NCBI RefSeq assembly: GCF_011683955.1
Contig: NZ_JAAQPI010000008.1
Location: 186,001-250,000, forward strand
DNA from: Pseudomaricurvus alkylphenolicus
GTDB lineage: Bacteria; Pseudomonadota; Gammaproteobacteria; Pseudomonadales; Cellvibrionaceae
DNA: 64,000 nt
Direction: 5' to 3'
Part shown: positions 1 through 8,239 of the stretch, piece by piece
Position numbering within the stretch: position 1 is the stretch's first letter
Layout of the letters: each line of letters begins with the position of its first letter
Translations under genes and position numbers: made by a program
The notes under the pieces: generated by a model
The model's input: only the letters and a program-made list of their open reading frames with translations
What the model was told of the DNA's origin: nothing
Database searches by the model: none

Positions 1-58
1 CCCCAAAGAGCGGGGCTATACTTCCTGTAGGTCTACAGATGACAGCGGGAGGTGACCC

Positions 59-562
59 ATGGCCATGACCTTTTTGCCGGCAGAATCCTATCTGGCGGAA
101 CATCAACTCAAATTCGATACTCTCACCCATCCGCAATCGGCGACGTCCATGCAGACGGCCCGTCTTGCTCATATTTCCCCGGCGCAGATGGTCAAGTCTG
201 TGATTCTGTGGAATGGCGACGGCTATCTGATGTGTCTGTTGCCCGCCTCCCATGTGCTGGTGCTCAGCTGGGTGGATCGCGAAACGGGACACAAGCATCG
301 CTTGGCCACAGAGGAAGAGCTGGCCAAGCAGCTGAGAGGCTGCGAGCCTGGTGCTGTGCCGGCACTGGGGCAGGCATTTGATATGCGGGTGCTATGGGAT
401 CACTGCCTTAAACAATTGGACGACGTGTATTTTGAGGCGGGTGATCACAAGCGGCTGATTCATATGCGCGGTGCGGAGTTTATGTCGCTGCTTGATCAGG
501 AGTCAGCGATATCGCTGAGCTGCTCCTCCGACAGCATGGAGTACTACCAGCATATCCACTAG
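59..562 (+). CDS. YbaK/ProX-type aminoacyl-tRNA deacylase-like protein
   Basis: A 167-residue free-standing YbaK/INS domain, the fold that hydrolyses mischarged aminoacyl-tRNAs (for example Cys- or Ala-tRNA-Pro). The segment PAQMVKSVIL (around residue 41) carries the Lys equivalent to the one these deacylases need. The same motif occurs in the INS editing domain of the ProRS encoded at 29944-31671, so this may be a trans-editing partner, but the substrate cannot be read from sequence. The start was chosen because GGAGG lies just upstream (about 49-53); a second ATG two codons later is possible. The gene ends inside a 16-bp tandem duplication that repeats the stop region. Family assignment is fairly secure; specificity is unknown. 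Confidence 0.75.
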   Translation: MAMTFLPAESYLAEHQLKFDTLTHPQSATSMQTARLAHISPAQMVKSVILWNGDGYLMCLLPASHVLVLSWVDRETGHKHRLATEEELAKQLRGCEPGAVPALGQAFDMRVLWDHCLKQLDDVYFEAGDHKRLIHMRGAEFMSLLDQESAISLSCSSDSMEYYQHIH

Positions 563-581
563 GCAACATATCCACTAGGCA
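551..581. repeat. 16-bp tandem duplication over a stop codon
   Basis: The 15-mer CATATCCACTAGGCA occurs at 551-565 and again at 567-581, period 16, the two units differing only in their last base. The first copy contains the TAG stop of the upstream deacylase gene. It looks like a recent slippage or duplication and leaves the protein unchanged. Confidence 0.9.
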
Positions 582-646
582 GCCTATTCACCAGCAGCTC
601 TAGTGTTACACTGCGTCCTTGACTCTTTGGGGCAGGGCGCAGTGAT

Positions 647-2068
647 ATGAAAACACTCTATTGGCACGATTATGAGACCTGGGGCGAGGTGCCTGCCAGG
701 GACAGAGCCTCTCAGTTTGCCGGTATCCGCACCGACGAAGATCTGAATGTGATCGGGGAACCGCTGGTGGAGTACTGCCGGCCCACTGACGATGTCTTGC
801 CAAAACCGGAGGCCTGTCTGGTCACCGGTATCAGTCCCCAGAAGGCGCTGGCGGAAGGCCTGCCGGAACCTGAGTTTATCGCTCGTATCCACGCGGAGCT
901 TTCGGTGCCGGGAACCTGCGGTGTCGGCTACAACACACTGCGTTTTGACGACGAAGTGACCCGTTATACCCTCTATCGTAATTTCTATGACCCCTATGAG
1001 CGTGAGTGGCGCAATGGCAACTCGCGTTGGGACATCATCGATATGGTGCGTCTGACAAAAGCCCTGCGCCCGAATGGCATTGAGTGGCCCAATCACGATG
1101 ATGGTCGCCCCAGCTTTAAGTTGGAGCATCTCACCGTCGCTAACGGCATCGGCCATGAAGCGGCTCACGATGCCCTGTCGGATGTGCATGCGACCATCGC
1201 CGTGGCACGGCTGATTCGCCAACACCAACCGGCACTGTATCAGCATGTTTACGATCTGCGCAGCAAACAGAAGGTGGCAGCGCTGATTGATTTGCATGAG
1301 CGTAAGCCGCTGTTGCATATCTCTTCAATGTTCCCGGCCGAAAATGGTTGTGCCGCTGTGGTGGCGCCACTGGCCATGCATCCGGTCAACAAGAATGGGG
1401 TGATTGTGTGTAACCTGTCGGTGGATCCGACCCCGTTGTTGCAGCTCAGTGCGGAACAGATTGCGGAGCGGCTCTATACCCGTACAGAAGATCTGCCGGA
1501 AGGTGAGCAGCGCATACCTCTCAAGCTTGTACATACCAATAAATGTCCGGTGCTCACCACGGTGAAGTTGCTGGACAGTGGCTCGGCCAAACGCTTGAAT
1601 ATTGATCTGCAGCGGTGTGAACGTCACTGGCAAATGCTCAGGCAGGTGGACCTGCGTTCCAAACTGCAGGCCGTTTACCAGACTTCCAATTTTGAAGCTT
1701 CCAGTGACCCGGAGCAGCAGCTCTACGATGGCTTTCTTCGGGATGCGGATAAAGCCATGTGTGCCCGGGTGCGTGCGGCCGACACGCGCGCATTTATGGC
1801 GCAGCGCTTTGACTTTGAGGACTCGCGTCTGGATACCCTTTTGTTTCGCTATCGAGCCAGACACTTTCCTGACAGTCTGACGGAAGTCGAGCGCGATCAA
1901 TGGCAGCAGTGGCGCCGAGGTCGATTGACGGATCCTGCCTTTGGGGGTGGAATTACGATCAGCGAACTGGAGCAAAGGATTACTGCTATCCGGGCTGAAC
2001 GTAGTCTGGACGCTGGGCAGCAGAAGTTGCTCAACGATCTGGGGGAATATGCTCGCAGTTTGTTGTAG
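647..2068 (+). CDS. sbcB: Exodeoxyribonuclease I (SbcB)
   Basis: 473 residues, the usual length of ExoI, the processive 3'-to-5' single-strand DNA exonuclease acting in recombination and mismatch repair with SSB. The N-terminal DEDDh exonuclease motif HDYETWG (residues 7-13) supplies the first Asp and Glu. HDALSDVHATIAVARL (around 179-194) carries the later acidic/His site, and WDIIDMVRLTKALRP is typical of the family. The C-terminal half matches the SH3-like and helical ExoI regions in arrangement. It ends 17 bases from the convergent stop of the DUF2971 gene. Identification is firm. Confidence 0.95.
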   Translation: MKTLYWHDYETWGEVPARDRASQFAGIRTDEDLNVIGEPLVEYCRPTDDVLPKPEACLVTGISPQKALAEGLPEPEFIARIHAELSVPGTCGVGYNTLRFDDEVTRYTLYRNFYDPYEREWRNGNSRWDIIDMVRLTKALRPNGIEWPNHDDGRPSFKLEHLTVANGIGHEAAHDALSDVHATIAVARLIRQHQPALYQHVYDLRSKQKVAALIDLHERKPLLHISSMFPAENGCAAVVAPLAMHPVNKNGVIVCNLSVDPTPLLQLSAEQIAERLYTRTEDLPEGEQRIPLKLVHTNKCPVLTTVKLLDSGSAKRLNIDLQRCERHWQMLRQVDLRSKLQAVYQTSNFEASSDPEQQLYDGFLRDADKAMCARVRAADTRAFMAQRFDFEDSRLDTLLFRYRARHFPDSLTEVERDQWQQWRRGRLTDPAFGGGITISELEQRITAIRAERSLDAGQQKLLNDLGEYARSLL

Positions 2069-2085
2069 TTCTCCGGCTCAGACTA

Positions 2086-2994
2086 CTAACGCTTGCCCAG
2101 GCGTTCGAATTCGATTTCGTATTTACCCGGTGTTGTCTTGGCCTGGAACAGCTTGACCGGACCGAAATTTTCCCGTGCCAGCTGCTCCAATTCCCGTTTG
2201 GCTTCGATGGGGGTTAAGGCACCGAAATAAATACTGTGCAGATCGCTGGCATCGAATCTGATGTCGTCATACCACTGTGAGTCCAGCCGGTTATAGCTGC
2301 CGGCCTCTTCCTTGATGTGTTGCAGGCAGCGCCATTCACTCTCGGGCGCGCGATAGGCGGGTTTTGCAATAAATTTTTCCAGGAAATGATCCTGAGCTCG
2401 GTAGCTGGAGGCACCCAGAATTACGGACAGTTCATCTCTGAGGTTCGAGATTTCCGGCCGTGGTGCCCGATAGTTGACCCGGCGGGGCTTTTCCAGGGCC
2501 GTGCCCTCGCCACAGTGAAACCGCAGCGCGATACCCTGGTGCTGTGCTGCAAAGTGTTGCCAGGCCACCGGGTTGTCCGGCCTGGCGGTAAAACAGCAGA
2601 TGCGCAGGGTCCGTGTGAAGCGGCGCCAGTCTTCCATCATGCCGTCGATAACCTCCTGGCGGCCATCCGCCACCTGGCCTAACAGCTCGCCAAGAACATC
2701 ATAGGCTTCCTCCGGCGAGGAGAAGCGCTCCTCTGCCCGCCAGCGCCGTACTGCATTGATCAGAGGGGTGTTGCCGCTGGGTTCGTCCGGTGCAAAAATC
2801 ATGGCCGACGCGGCTCTTACAGCCGCCTGCAACAGGCGTTTGCCGTCAAAGCCCAGTTGCGAGCGGTGATCCAGTTCAAATGGATCGGAAAACAGAGCGG
2901 GGGAGCTCCAGCGCAGACGCCTGGAGGCGAGTATCTGTTTGCCGGTCTCTGCATTGCAAAATTTGACCAGGGTGTCCGGGGTTTGGCTTGCCAC
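2086..2994 (-). CDS. DUF2971 domain protein
   Basis: 302 residues of the DUF2971 family, recognisable from the N-terminal pattern VKFCNAETGKQILASRRLRW followed by PALFSDPFE, where a short-lived-looking 'clothing' strand leads to the conserved N/SDPFE. A second family signature, the WRCLQHIKEE segment, lies near residue 225. The biochemical role of DUF2971 is not established; some members occur next to mobile or defence genes, but here the neighbours are housekeeping (sbcB, pyrB). It is transcribed alone toward sbcB. No signal peptide or membrane segment is visible, so it should be cytosolic. Confidence 0.7.
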   Translation of the reverse strand: MASQTPDTLVKFCNAETGKQILASRRLRWSSPALFSDPFELDHRSQLGFDGKRLLQAAVRAASAMIFAPDEPSGNTPLINAVRRWRAEERFSSPEEAYDVLGELLGQVADGRQEVIDGMMEDWRRFTRTLRICCFTARPDNPVAWQHFAAQHQGIALRFHCGEGTALEKPRRVNYRAPRPEISNLRDELSVILGASSYRAQDHFLEKFIAKPAYRAPESEWRCLQHIKEEAGSYNRLDSQWYDDIRFDASDLHSIYFGALTPIEAKRELEQLARENFGPVKLFQAKTTPGKYEIEFERLGKR

Positions 2995-3157
2995 TCGTGA
3001 TCCTATGATTGTCTGGTTATTGGCTTGTCTGAATTGTCGGGGCTGCCGATGGAGGATGTAAGGATTATCGGCTGTCGCCTGAATTTCTTTTGTGCCGTCC
3101 GTCTGCTATGCCAGCGGACAGTCTAATCGCCATTTTTCCATGGTGCAAAGTTCCCGC

Positions 3158-3183
3158 CGGAGCTACAATACGCCGGTTTTTTT
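3158..3183 (+). promoter_or_regulatory. Candidate pyrB promoter with 7-T tract at the start site
   Basis: TACAAT (3164-3169) is a good -10 match, and a run of seven T (3177-3183) begins just where transcription should start, giving an initial sequence near GGTTTTTTT. No convincing -35 hexamer is seen. In enteric pyrBI, a U-tract at the start site mediates UTP-dependent reiterative transcription; the analogy is inference. Confidence 0.4.
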
Positions 3184-3218
3184 ATCCCCGCAGTCGCGAT
3201 TACCCCTCAGGAGGGCCA

Positions 3219-4229
3219 ATGGATTTCACCGGCGCACATATTTTGTCCATTAAGCAATTTGAACGGGCGGATATCGAGCGGGTATTCCAGGTGGCGGATT
3301 CCATGGAGCCCTACGCGCTTCGCCGGCGCGTGACCCGGGTACTGGAAGGGGCCATTCTCGGCAATATGTTCTTCGAGCCCAGTACCCGTACCAGGGTCAG
3401 TTTCGGGGCGGCCTTTAACCTGTTGGGTGGCGAAGTGCGCGAAACCACCGGTTTTCAGAGCTCCGCGATTGCCAAGGGAGAGTCGCTTTACGATACCGCT
3501 CGGGTGTTGTCCGGTTACAGCGATGTGATTTGTATGCGCCATCCCGAGTCGGGCTCTGTGGCGGAGTTTGCGGCGGCCAGCCGGGTACCCGTGGTAAATG
3601 GCGGCGACGGCACCAACGAACACCCCAGTCAGGCCCTGCTGGACCTGTACACCATCCGCAAGGAGCTGGCGGACAAGGGGCGCCAGGTCGATGGCCTGCG
3701 CATCGCCATGATCGGTGATCTCAAGTATGGGCGTACCGTTCACTCGCTTTGCAAGCTGCTGTGCCTGTTTCAAAACATCCACGTTACTCTGGTGTCGCCG
3801 CCAGAACTGGCCATGCCGGCTGAGCTGGTGGAAGAGATGCGGGCAGCGGGCCACGATGTGCAGATCTCCGAAGACCTGATGCATGGCATCGGACATGTGG
3901 ATATTGCTTATGCCACCCGTATCCAGGAAGAGCGGTTTTCCTCCAAGCAGGAGGCAGACCAGTATCGCGGCCGCTTTCGTCTTAATCAGGCCATTTACAC
4001 CCAGTATTGCGAGCCCAATACGGTCATCATGCACCCGCTACCACGGGATTCCCGTGCCGACGCCAATGAATTGGATAACGATCTGAACCTCAATCCCAAT
4101 CTTGCCATCTTCCGCCAGGCCGATAACGGGGTGTTGGTGCGCATGGCGCTATTTGCCCTGATTCTGAATGTGGCCGACCAGGTGGATCGGCATTCGCGGG
4201 AAGTGAACTGGTATTCCGGCCGCCGATAG
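3219..4229 (+). CDS. pyrB: Aspartate carbamoyltransferase catalytic chain
   Basis: 336 residues; condenses carbamoyl phosphate with aspartate in the first committed step of pyrimidine synthesis. The carbamoyl-phosphate motif FEPSTRTR (about residue 53) and the HPSQALLDLYTI motif (about 137) are intact, and MIGDLKYGRTVHSL is an ATCase hallmark. The start at 3219 follows CAGGAGGG at 3208-3215; the frame is open further upstream to 3090 but that part lacks family similarity. No pyrI regulatory chain and no pyrC-like dihydroorotase homologue follows, so the quaternary form (free trimer or complex with an unlinked partner) is unclear. Regulation may involve the T-tract at 3177-3183. Confidence 0.95.
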   Translation: MDFTGAHILSIKQFERADIERVFQVADSMEPYALRRRVTRVLEGAILGNMFFEPSTRTRVSFGAAFNLLGGEVRETTGFQSSAIAKGESLYDTARVLSGYSDVICMRHPESGSVAEFAAASRVPVVNGGDGTNEHPSQALLDLYTIRKELADKGRQVDGLRIAMIGDLKYGRTVHSLCKLLCLFQNIHVTLVSPPELAMPAELVEEMRAAGHDVQISEDLMHGIGHVDIAYATRIQEERFSSKQEADQYRGRFRLNQAIYTQYCEPNTVIMHPLPRDSRADANELDNDLNLNPNLAIFRQADNGVLVRMALFALILNVADQVDRHSREVNWYSGRR

Positions 4230-4318
4230 CCCATAGAAAGGCTCGCAGTAGCCCTTTAATTGGCTCCAAGCCTTACGGGAAGACAGGTGGCGTTTTAGTC
4301 GGGTGGAATGAACCTGGA

Positions 4319-4825
4319 TTACCAATCCAGGCTGGTGCGGACGCACAGCCAAAGCAGACAGTACTGATTGTCTTCCTTGCTCTGCTTTGCCTCGTCCTGC
4401 GTCATTTCGTGAGGGCTCAGGGCACCGTCGCCATTGGCATCGATGCTGGCAAACATCCCCAGGAAGGAGGCGTATTCTTCCTGGCTCACCAGGCCGTCGT
4501 GATTATCATCCAGCTTGAGAAAGCGCGCTTTGAGCAGTGCCTGGCGCTTGGACTGGTCCATATTCTCATATTCGCTGAAGCTGACATCACCGCTGCCATT
4601 GCGGTCCATGCGATTGAATAGCGCCAGCTTTTTGTGGGTGATTTCCTGCTGGGTAATGCGGGCATCGCCATTGAGATCGTACTTGGCCATGAGCCACTGG
4701 GGTTCTGCTGCCTGAAGTTTGTCATCTGCCTGAACAGTCATCGAACAGAGGATCAGTAGCGAAGCGCCGAAAACACCCTTGATAGGTTTTAGCAGGCTTG
4801 ATCTCAAAATCGATAGAAGTGGCAT
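4319..4825 (-). CDS. Secreted EF-hand protein, four calcium loops
   Basis: 168 residues with an N-terminal signal peptide (hydrophobic stretch near residues 18-29, cleavage probably after VQA) and four EF-hand loops starting at D50, D74, D106 and D129. Each has acidic residues at positions 1, 3, 5 and a Glu at 12; the first loop has Ala instead of the usual Gly at position 6. This should be a periplasmic or exported Ca2+-binding protein of unknown partner. The ATG at 4825 is preferred because it begins a clean signal peptide; the frame is open 23 codons further upstream. Convergent with pyrB, 89 bases apart. Confidence 0.75.
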   Translation of the reverse strand: MPLLSILRSSLLKPIKGVFGASLLILCSMTVQADDKLQAAEPQWLMAKYDLNGDARITQQEITHKKLALFNRMDRNGSGDVSFSEYENMDQSKRQALLKARFLKLDDNHDGLVSQEEYASFLGMFASIDANGDGALSPHEMTQDEAKQSKEDNQYCLLWLCVRTSLDW

Positions 4826-4987
4826 ATTTTTATTCTCGGCAGCTATAAAAACCAGTGCAAAGTGTAAGGCTTTGTTGTGACGAGATATAGCCAAAAATTT
4901 GCGGAGTATCGCAATTTTTAGATCGTTTTGTTCTCAGGCTGGACAGTGATATAGCAGGTTGAGGCTTAATCGTTCAAATGCACAGGC

Positions 4988-6268
4988 CTAGTGCAAAAAG
5001 CGGTTAATTTTGGCCAGCACCTTGTTCTCATCCAGGGGTTTTTCGAGACATTCGTTCGCCCCTACCTGCTTGCCCAGACGCAGCTGCTCGGCGCGGTCCT
5101 CAGCGGAGATCAGGATGATTGGCAGGCCGGAGGTTTGTGGCAGCCGACGCAGTTCACGGCACACCTCCAGCCCATTGAGCCCCGGCATGTGAATGTCCAG
5201 CAGCAACAGATCAGGCTGTACGTTGCGAGCCAGTTCCAGGCAGTCTACGCCGTTCTCTGCGGTCACAATATGGCAGTGTTCCTGCAGCTGCATGGTCAGC
5301 AATTGCAGGGTGTTGGGGTCATCGTCCACCACCAGGATGGTTTTGCCGGGTCCGGCCTCTTCAGCGCTGACGCGGTTTCGCCCATCGGTTTTTGACTGGT
5401 ATAGCATATGATCGGCGTGTTTGATCAAGTCTTCCAGCTGGCGACCGGTGGTATAGGAGCAGGTCGCAATGCCGATGCTGCAGGTGACGTGCTGGTTTGT
5501 CGGGGATTTTTCGTGGGGTATGGTCAGGTCCAATACCGCCTGGCGAATGTTGGCACCGACCTGTCGCGCTCCGCTTAGCGGGGTGTTTGGCAGCAGCACG
5601 ACAAATTCTTCGCCACCGTAGCGTGCAAGTATGTCAGAGGGCCTTGGCAGGGCATTTTGCAGTGCCGAAGCAGCCTGCTGCAGGCAGCGATCGCCGGCGG
5701 GGTGCCCATAGTGGTCGTTGTAGAGTTTGAAGTGATCTATGTCCAGCATCAGCAGGGATACGGGCTGGCCACTGCGTTTTGCCAGTGACCACTGCTGGCG
5801 AGCCATTTCGTCAAATGTGCGGCGGTTAAAGAGTTGAGTGAGGCCGTCGCGCTGGCTCAATCGCTCCAGCTTATCGTTGGCTTCACGCAGTTGATCGCGC
5901 ATTTCGGCAATCCGGGCCATGGCGCGAATTTTCGCTTTCAGGATAATGCTGCTGATGGGTTTGCTCAGGTAGTCGTCTCCCCCGGCTTCGATACCTTCTT
6001 CAACACTGCGGTCATCCGTCTTTCCGGTCACAAAAATAATCGGAATCCAGTGATCGCCCAGCCATTCGCGCATCAGGCGTGTGGTTTCAAAACCATTCAG
6101 GCCCGGCATTTCCACATCCATGATGATCAGATCATACTGATTGTGCTCCATCATTTGCAGGGCCTCTTCGCCGGACTGGGCCACATGAGGGGTATGACCT
6201 GCATCACTGATGTAGCCGCACATAGCGTGTCGAATAGAGGGACTGTCTTCAACCAGGAGAATTTGCAT
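4988..6268 (-). CDS. REC-GGDEF-REC response regulator, diguanylate cyclase
   Basis: 426 residues in three domains. REC1 (1-120) has phospho-acceptor D51 in MDVEMPG and K103. A GGDEF domain (about 135-300) has the active site GGEEF at 218-222 and an RxxD product-inhibition site (RPSD, 209-212) exactly five residues before it. REC2 (about 308-426) has D358 in LDIHMPG. It should make c-di-GMP from GTP under two-site phosphorelay control with feedback inhibition. No cognate kinase lies nearby. The ATG at 6268 begins directly with the REC strand MQILLVEDS; an upstream ATG at 6331 is possible. A receiver on each side of GGDEF is a less common order than REC-GGDEF. Confidence 0.88.
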   Translation of the reverse strand: MQILLVEDSPSIRHAMCGYISDAGHTPHVAQSGEEALQMMEHNQYDLIIMDVEMPGLNGFETTRLMREWLGDHWIPIIFVTGKTDDRSVEEGIEAGGDDYLSKPISSIILKAKIRAMARIAEMRDQLREANDKLERLSQRDGLTQLFNRRTFDEMARQQWSLAKRSGQPVSLLMLDIDHFKLYNDHYGHPAGDRCLQQAASALQNALPRPSDILARYGGEEFVVLLPNTPLSGARQVGANIRQAVLDLTIPHEKSPTNQHVTCSIGIATCSYTTGRQLEDLIKHADHMLYQSKTDGRNRVSAEEAGPGKTILVVDDDPNTLQLLTMQLQEHCHIVTAENGVDCLELARNVQPDLLLLDIHMPGLNGLEVCRELRRLPQTSGLPIILISAEDRAEQLRLGKQVGANECLEKPLDENKVLAKINRFLH

Positions 6269-6349
6269 AGGTTTCCGCTGTTGTGGATGATTACCGGCTC
6301 TATCGGCAATCATAGTTCCAAATTCAGACAATGCTATCCATTGCTGGGT

Positions 6350-7432
6350 TCACTGGGACGGATTGAGCAGGCCTCCAATTGCGGCGACAAGTTCCGGACT
6401 GCGTTCAGGATGTCTAAACAGCGTAAGAATATGAGGACGTATTGCCGGTATAAATAAAAGGTCTGAGAGAACCCGGTTAAAGCTGTCCTGACCATGACGA
6501 CTGATGGCTTCCAGCAACCCCAGGCCCAGAGTGGTGTCGCATAGATCCTGCGGGCATCGGGTGGCGATAGCGGCAAGCACTTCAATGTATTCAGCGGCAT
6601 TGGAGTGAAGCACCCGTAACAGGGTGCGCTGACGAAGTTCCAGCGCCTGGCATTGGGATAAGGCTCGAATCAGGGCCGCGACCAACTCAATATCGGGCTG
6701 CTCGTCTTTTTCTATTTCATGCACAAGTCTGCCCTGGAGGGCTTTGCCCAGCGCGCCATTGACCGACTCGTTCTCCAGGCACAGACACAAACTGGTGAGC
6801 GGACGATTGGGCATATCGACCATCGCCTTGATCAGTTCGGTCTGATGGTTGTGCCATTCAACCGCGACGTCAGCCAGCCCCTGTACGCCCAGGTGCTGCC
6901 ACTGGCTCAGCTCCCCTCGCAGGTAATCGCTGGCAGCGGTGTAATATTGACTGGGTGGCAGCTTGAGCAACTTGCTGACTCTGGCATGAACTGCGGCCTG
7001 GCGCTCCGGGGTGGGTTTAAACACGAAGGGATTTCCTTCCAGCACCGCCGCGAGCTGTTTTCCAGATTCTTCGTTGTCGGAGAGTGAGTCGTCTTTCGCT
7101 GCCTGCAATACCTCCAGGTTACCGCCGATGGCGGTTAACAGCTGCTGTAAGAACCGGTCTCTCTCCGAAGGCACCAGCAGACCCTGTTCGTCCAGCGGAA
7201 AACGCAGGAACCAAAGCAGAGGCAGCTCGGGGGTTTGGGGGTCCCAGAAGAGCAGACCCAGCCAGGCCTGATGCAGATAGGGGGCCGGGTAGGGACGTTT
7301 TAAATCTTCCACCTCGCGGAACAAGCGTTCGTCCAACTCCTGAATATGACGGCCCAGGTCAAAGTAGCGGGCTGACATCCCCATTGCGTCTAACAAACGG
7401 CCTATACTGCTGATCCCATTGCTGTTAACCAT
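6350..7432 (-). CDS. DUF3549 family protein
   Basis: 360 residues matching the DUF3549 family known mainly from Pseudomonas and relatives. The N-terminus ISSIGRLLDAMG followed by YFDLGRHI and RPYPAPYLHQAWLGLLFW is characteristic. The rest is helical and Leu-rich, with repeated short helices from about residue 200, suggestive of a HEAT-like or scaffold fold (inference). No enzyme motif, signal peptide or membrane segment is visible. The ATG at 7432 is chosen because the conserved family region starts here; AGGA lies 12 bases upstream. It lies 81 bases upstream of the diguanylate cyclase gene, on the same strand. Function is unknown. Confidence 0.7.
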   Translation of the reverse strand: MVNSNGISSIGRLLDAMGMSARYFDLGRHIQELDERLFREVEDLKRPYPAPYLHQAWLGLLFWDPQTPELPLLWFLRFPLDEQGLLVPSERDRFLQQLLTAIGGNLEVLQAAKDDSLSDNEESGKQLAAVLEGNPFVFKPTPERQAAVHARVSKLLKLPPSQYYTAASDYLRGELSQWQHLGVQGLADVAVEWHNHQTELIKAMVDMPNRPLTSLCLCLENESVNGALGKALQGRLVHEIEKDEQPDIELVAALIRALSQCQALELRQRTLLRVLHSNAAEYIEVLAAIATRCPQDLCDTTLGLGLLEAISRHGQDSFNRVLSDLLFIPAIRPHILTLFRHPERSPELVAAIGGLLNPSQ

Positions 7433-7527
7433 GGTTGGTGAGGTTCCTGTTGGCTGCATAAATCGGGGCGCCATTTTACTGGTTTGTTGCAGTGGTTGCA
7501 GCAGGGGCAATCCCCAACGTCGACCTT

Positions 7528-8061
7528 TTAGGGACCACAGCAACGTTTGAACTTGCGACCGCTGCCACAGGGGCAGGGATCATTGCGACCGACTTTATCC
7601 GCCTTGGGGTATTCTCCATCAACGAAATACCAACGCCCGTCGAGTTTGCGAAAATGCGAGTGTTCTCGGTGGCATTGTAACTCGTTCCCCTGGGGACCTT
7701 TCAGCCCCTTTGACTTGTCGAGGAAGTAGGCTGAAAACTCCACCCAGCCTTCAGTATCGTTGCGTGAGCCTTTGGTCGTGGCGTGGATCACCAGCTGACG
7801 CCATTCATTCTGCTGCGCCCACTGCCTTACCTGTGTGGCATCCACCTGTGCTCGCGCCTGCGGCCACCAAGTGTCCATCAAGTAGTCGATAGCGCCCGCA
7901 GCATGGGCGCTGTAGCGGGCTCTCATCAGGCGCTCGGCTGTCGTCGCCTGACGTTCTCCCCGATGCAGTGGCGCACAGCAATCTTCATAACTCAGAGGAG
8001 AGTTGGGATTGGAACTGGCGGTATGGCCACAGGGGCAGGGCTGATTGGCTTCAATGGGCAT
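7528..8061 (-). CDS. YchJ family protein with two SEC-C zinc motifs
   Basis: 177 residues of the UPF0225/YchJ family. An N-terminal CPCGH motif with a following DCC forms one metal site, a NTF2-like middle region contains the RLMRARYSA family signature, and a C-terminal SEC-C motif [15 protein letters not shown] forms a second zinc site. SEC-C motifs in SecA bind zinc and contact SecB and ribosomes; whether YchJ does so is not known. The start at 8061 ([13 protein letters not shown]) matches the usual YchJ N-terminus, though the frame is open 32 codons upstream. No strong ribosome binding site is visible for either start. Confidence 0.8.
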   Translation of the reverse strand: MPIEANQPCPCGHTASSNPNSPLSYEDCCAPLHRGERQATTAERLMRARYSAHAAGAIDYLMDTWWPQARAQVDATQVRQWAQQNEWRQLVIHATTKGSRNDTEGWVEFSAYFLDKSKGLKGPQGNELQCHREHSHFRKLDGRWYFVDGEYPKADKVGRNDPCPCGSGRKFKRCCGP

Positions 8062-8239
8062 GAGCGGTGGTATTTCCGAGCTGTTTTCGGTATTTTGGCA
8101 GGCTATTTTTGTCCGGGTAGGCCATTTTAGAGGCTGTCGTTTAACGCCTGTAGGCAATGATGGTCAGGCAGAGCGCTAGAATGCCATCGAATGCCGCCGT
8201 CGCCAACTGTCCGGAGGATAACAAGAACGTTTAGGCACA

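Noticed and set aside
2086-2994. DUF2971 gene as part of a defence island
   Set aside because: No nuclease, helicase, toxin or phage gene is adjacent; neighbours are sbcB and pyrB.
3090-3218. Longer N-terminus for pyrB, or a pyrB leader peptide with attenuator
   Set aside because: The upstream in-frame part has no family similarity, and no U-rich hairpin was found; AGGAGG is correctly placed for the start at 3219.
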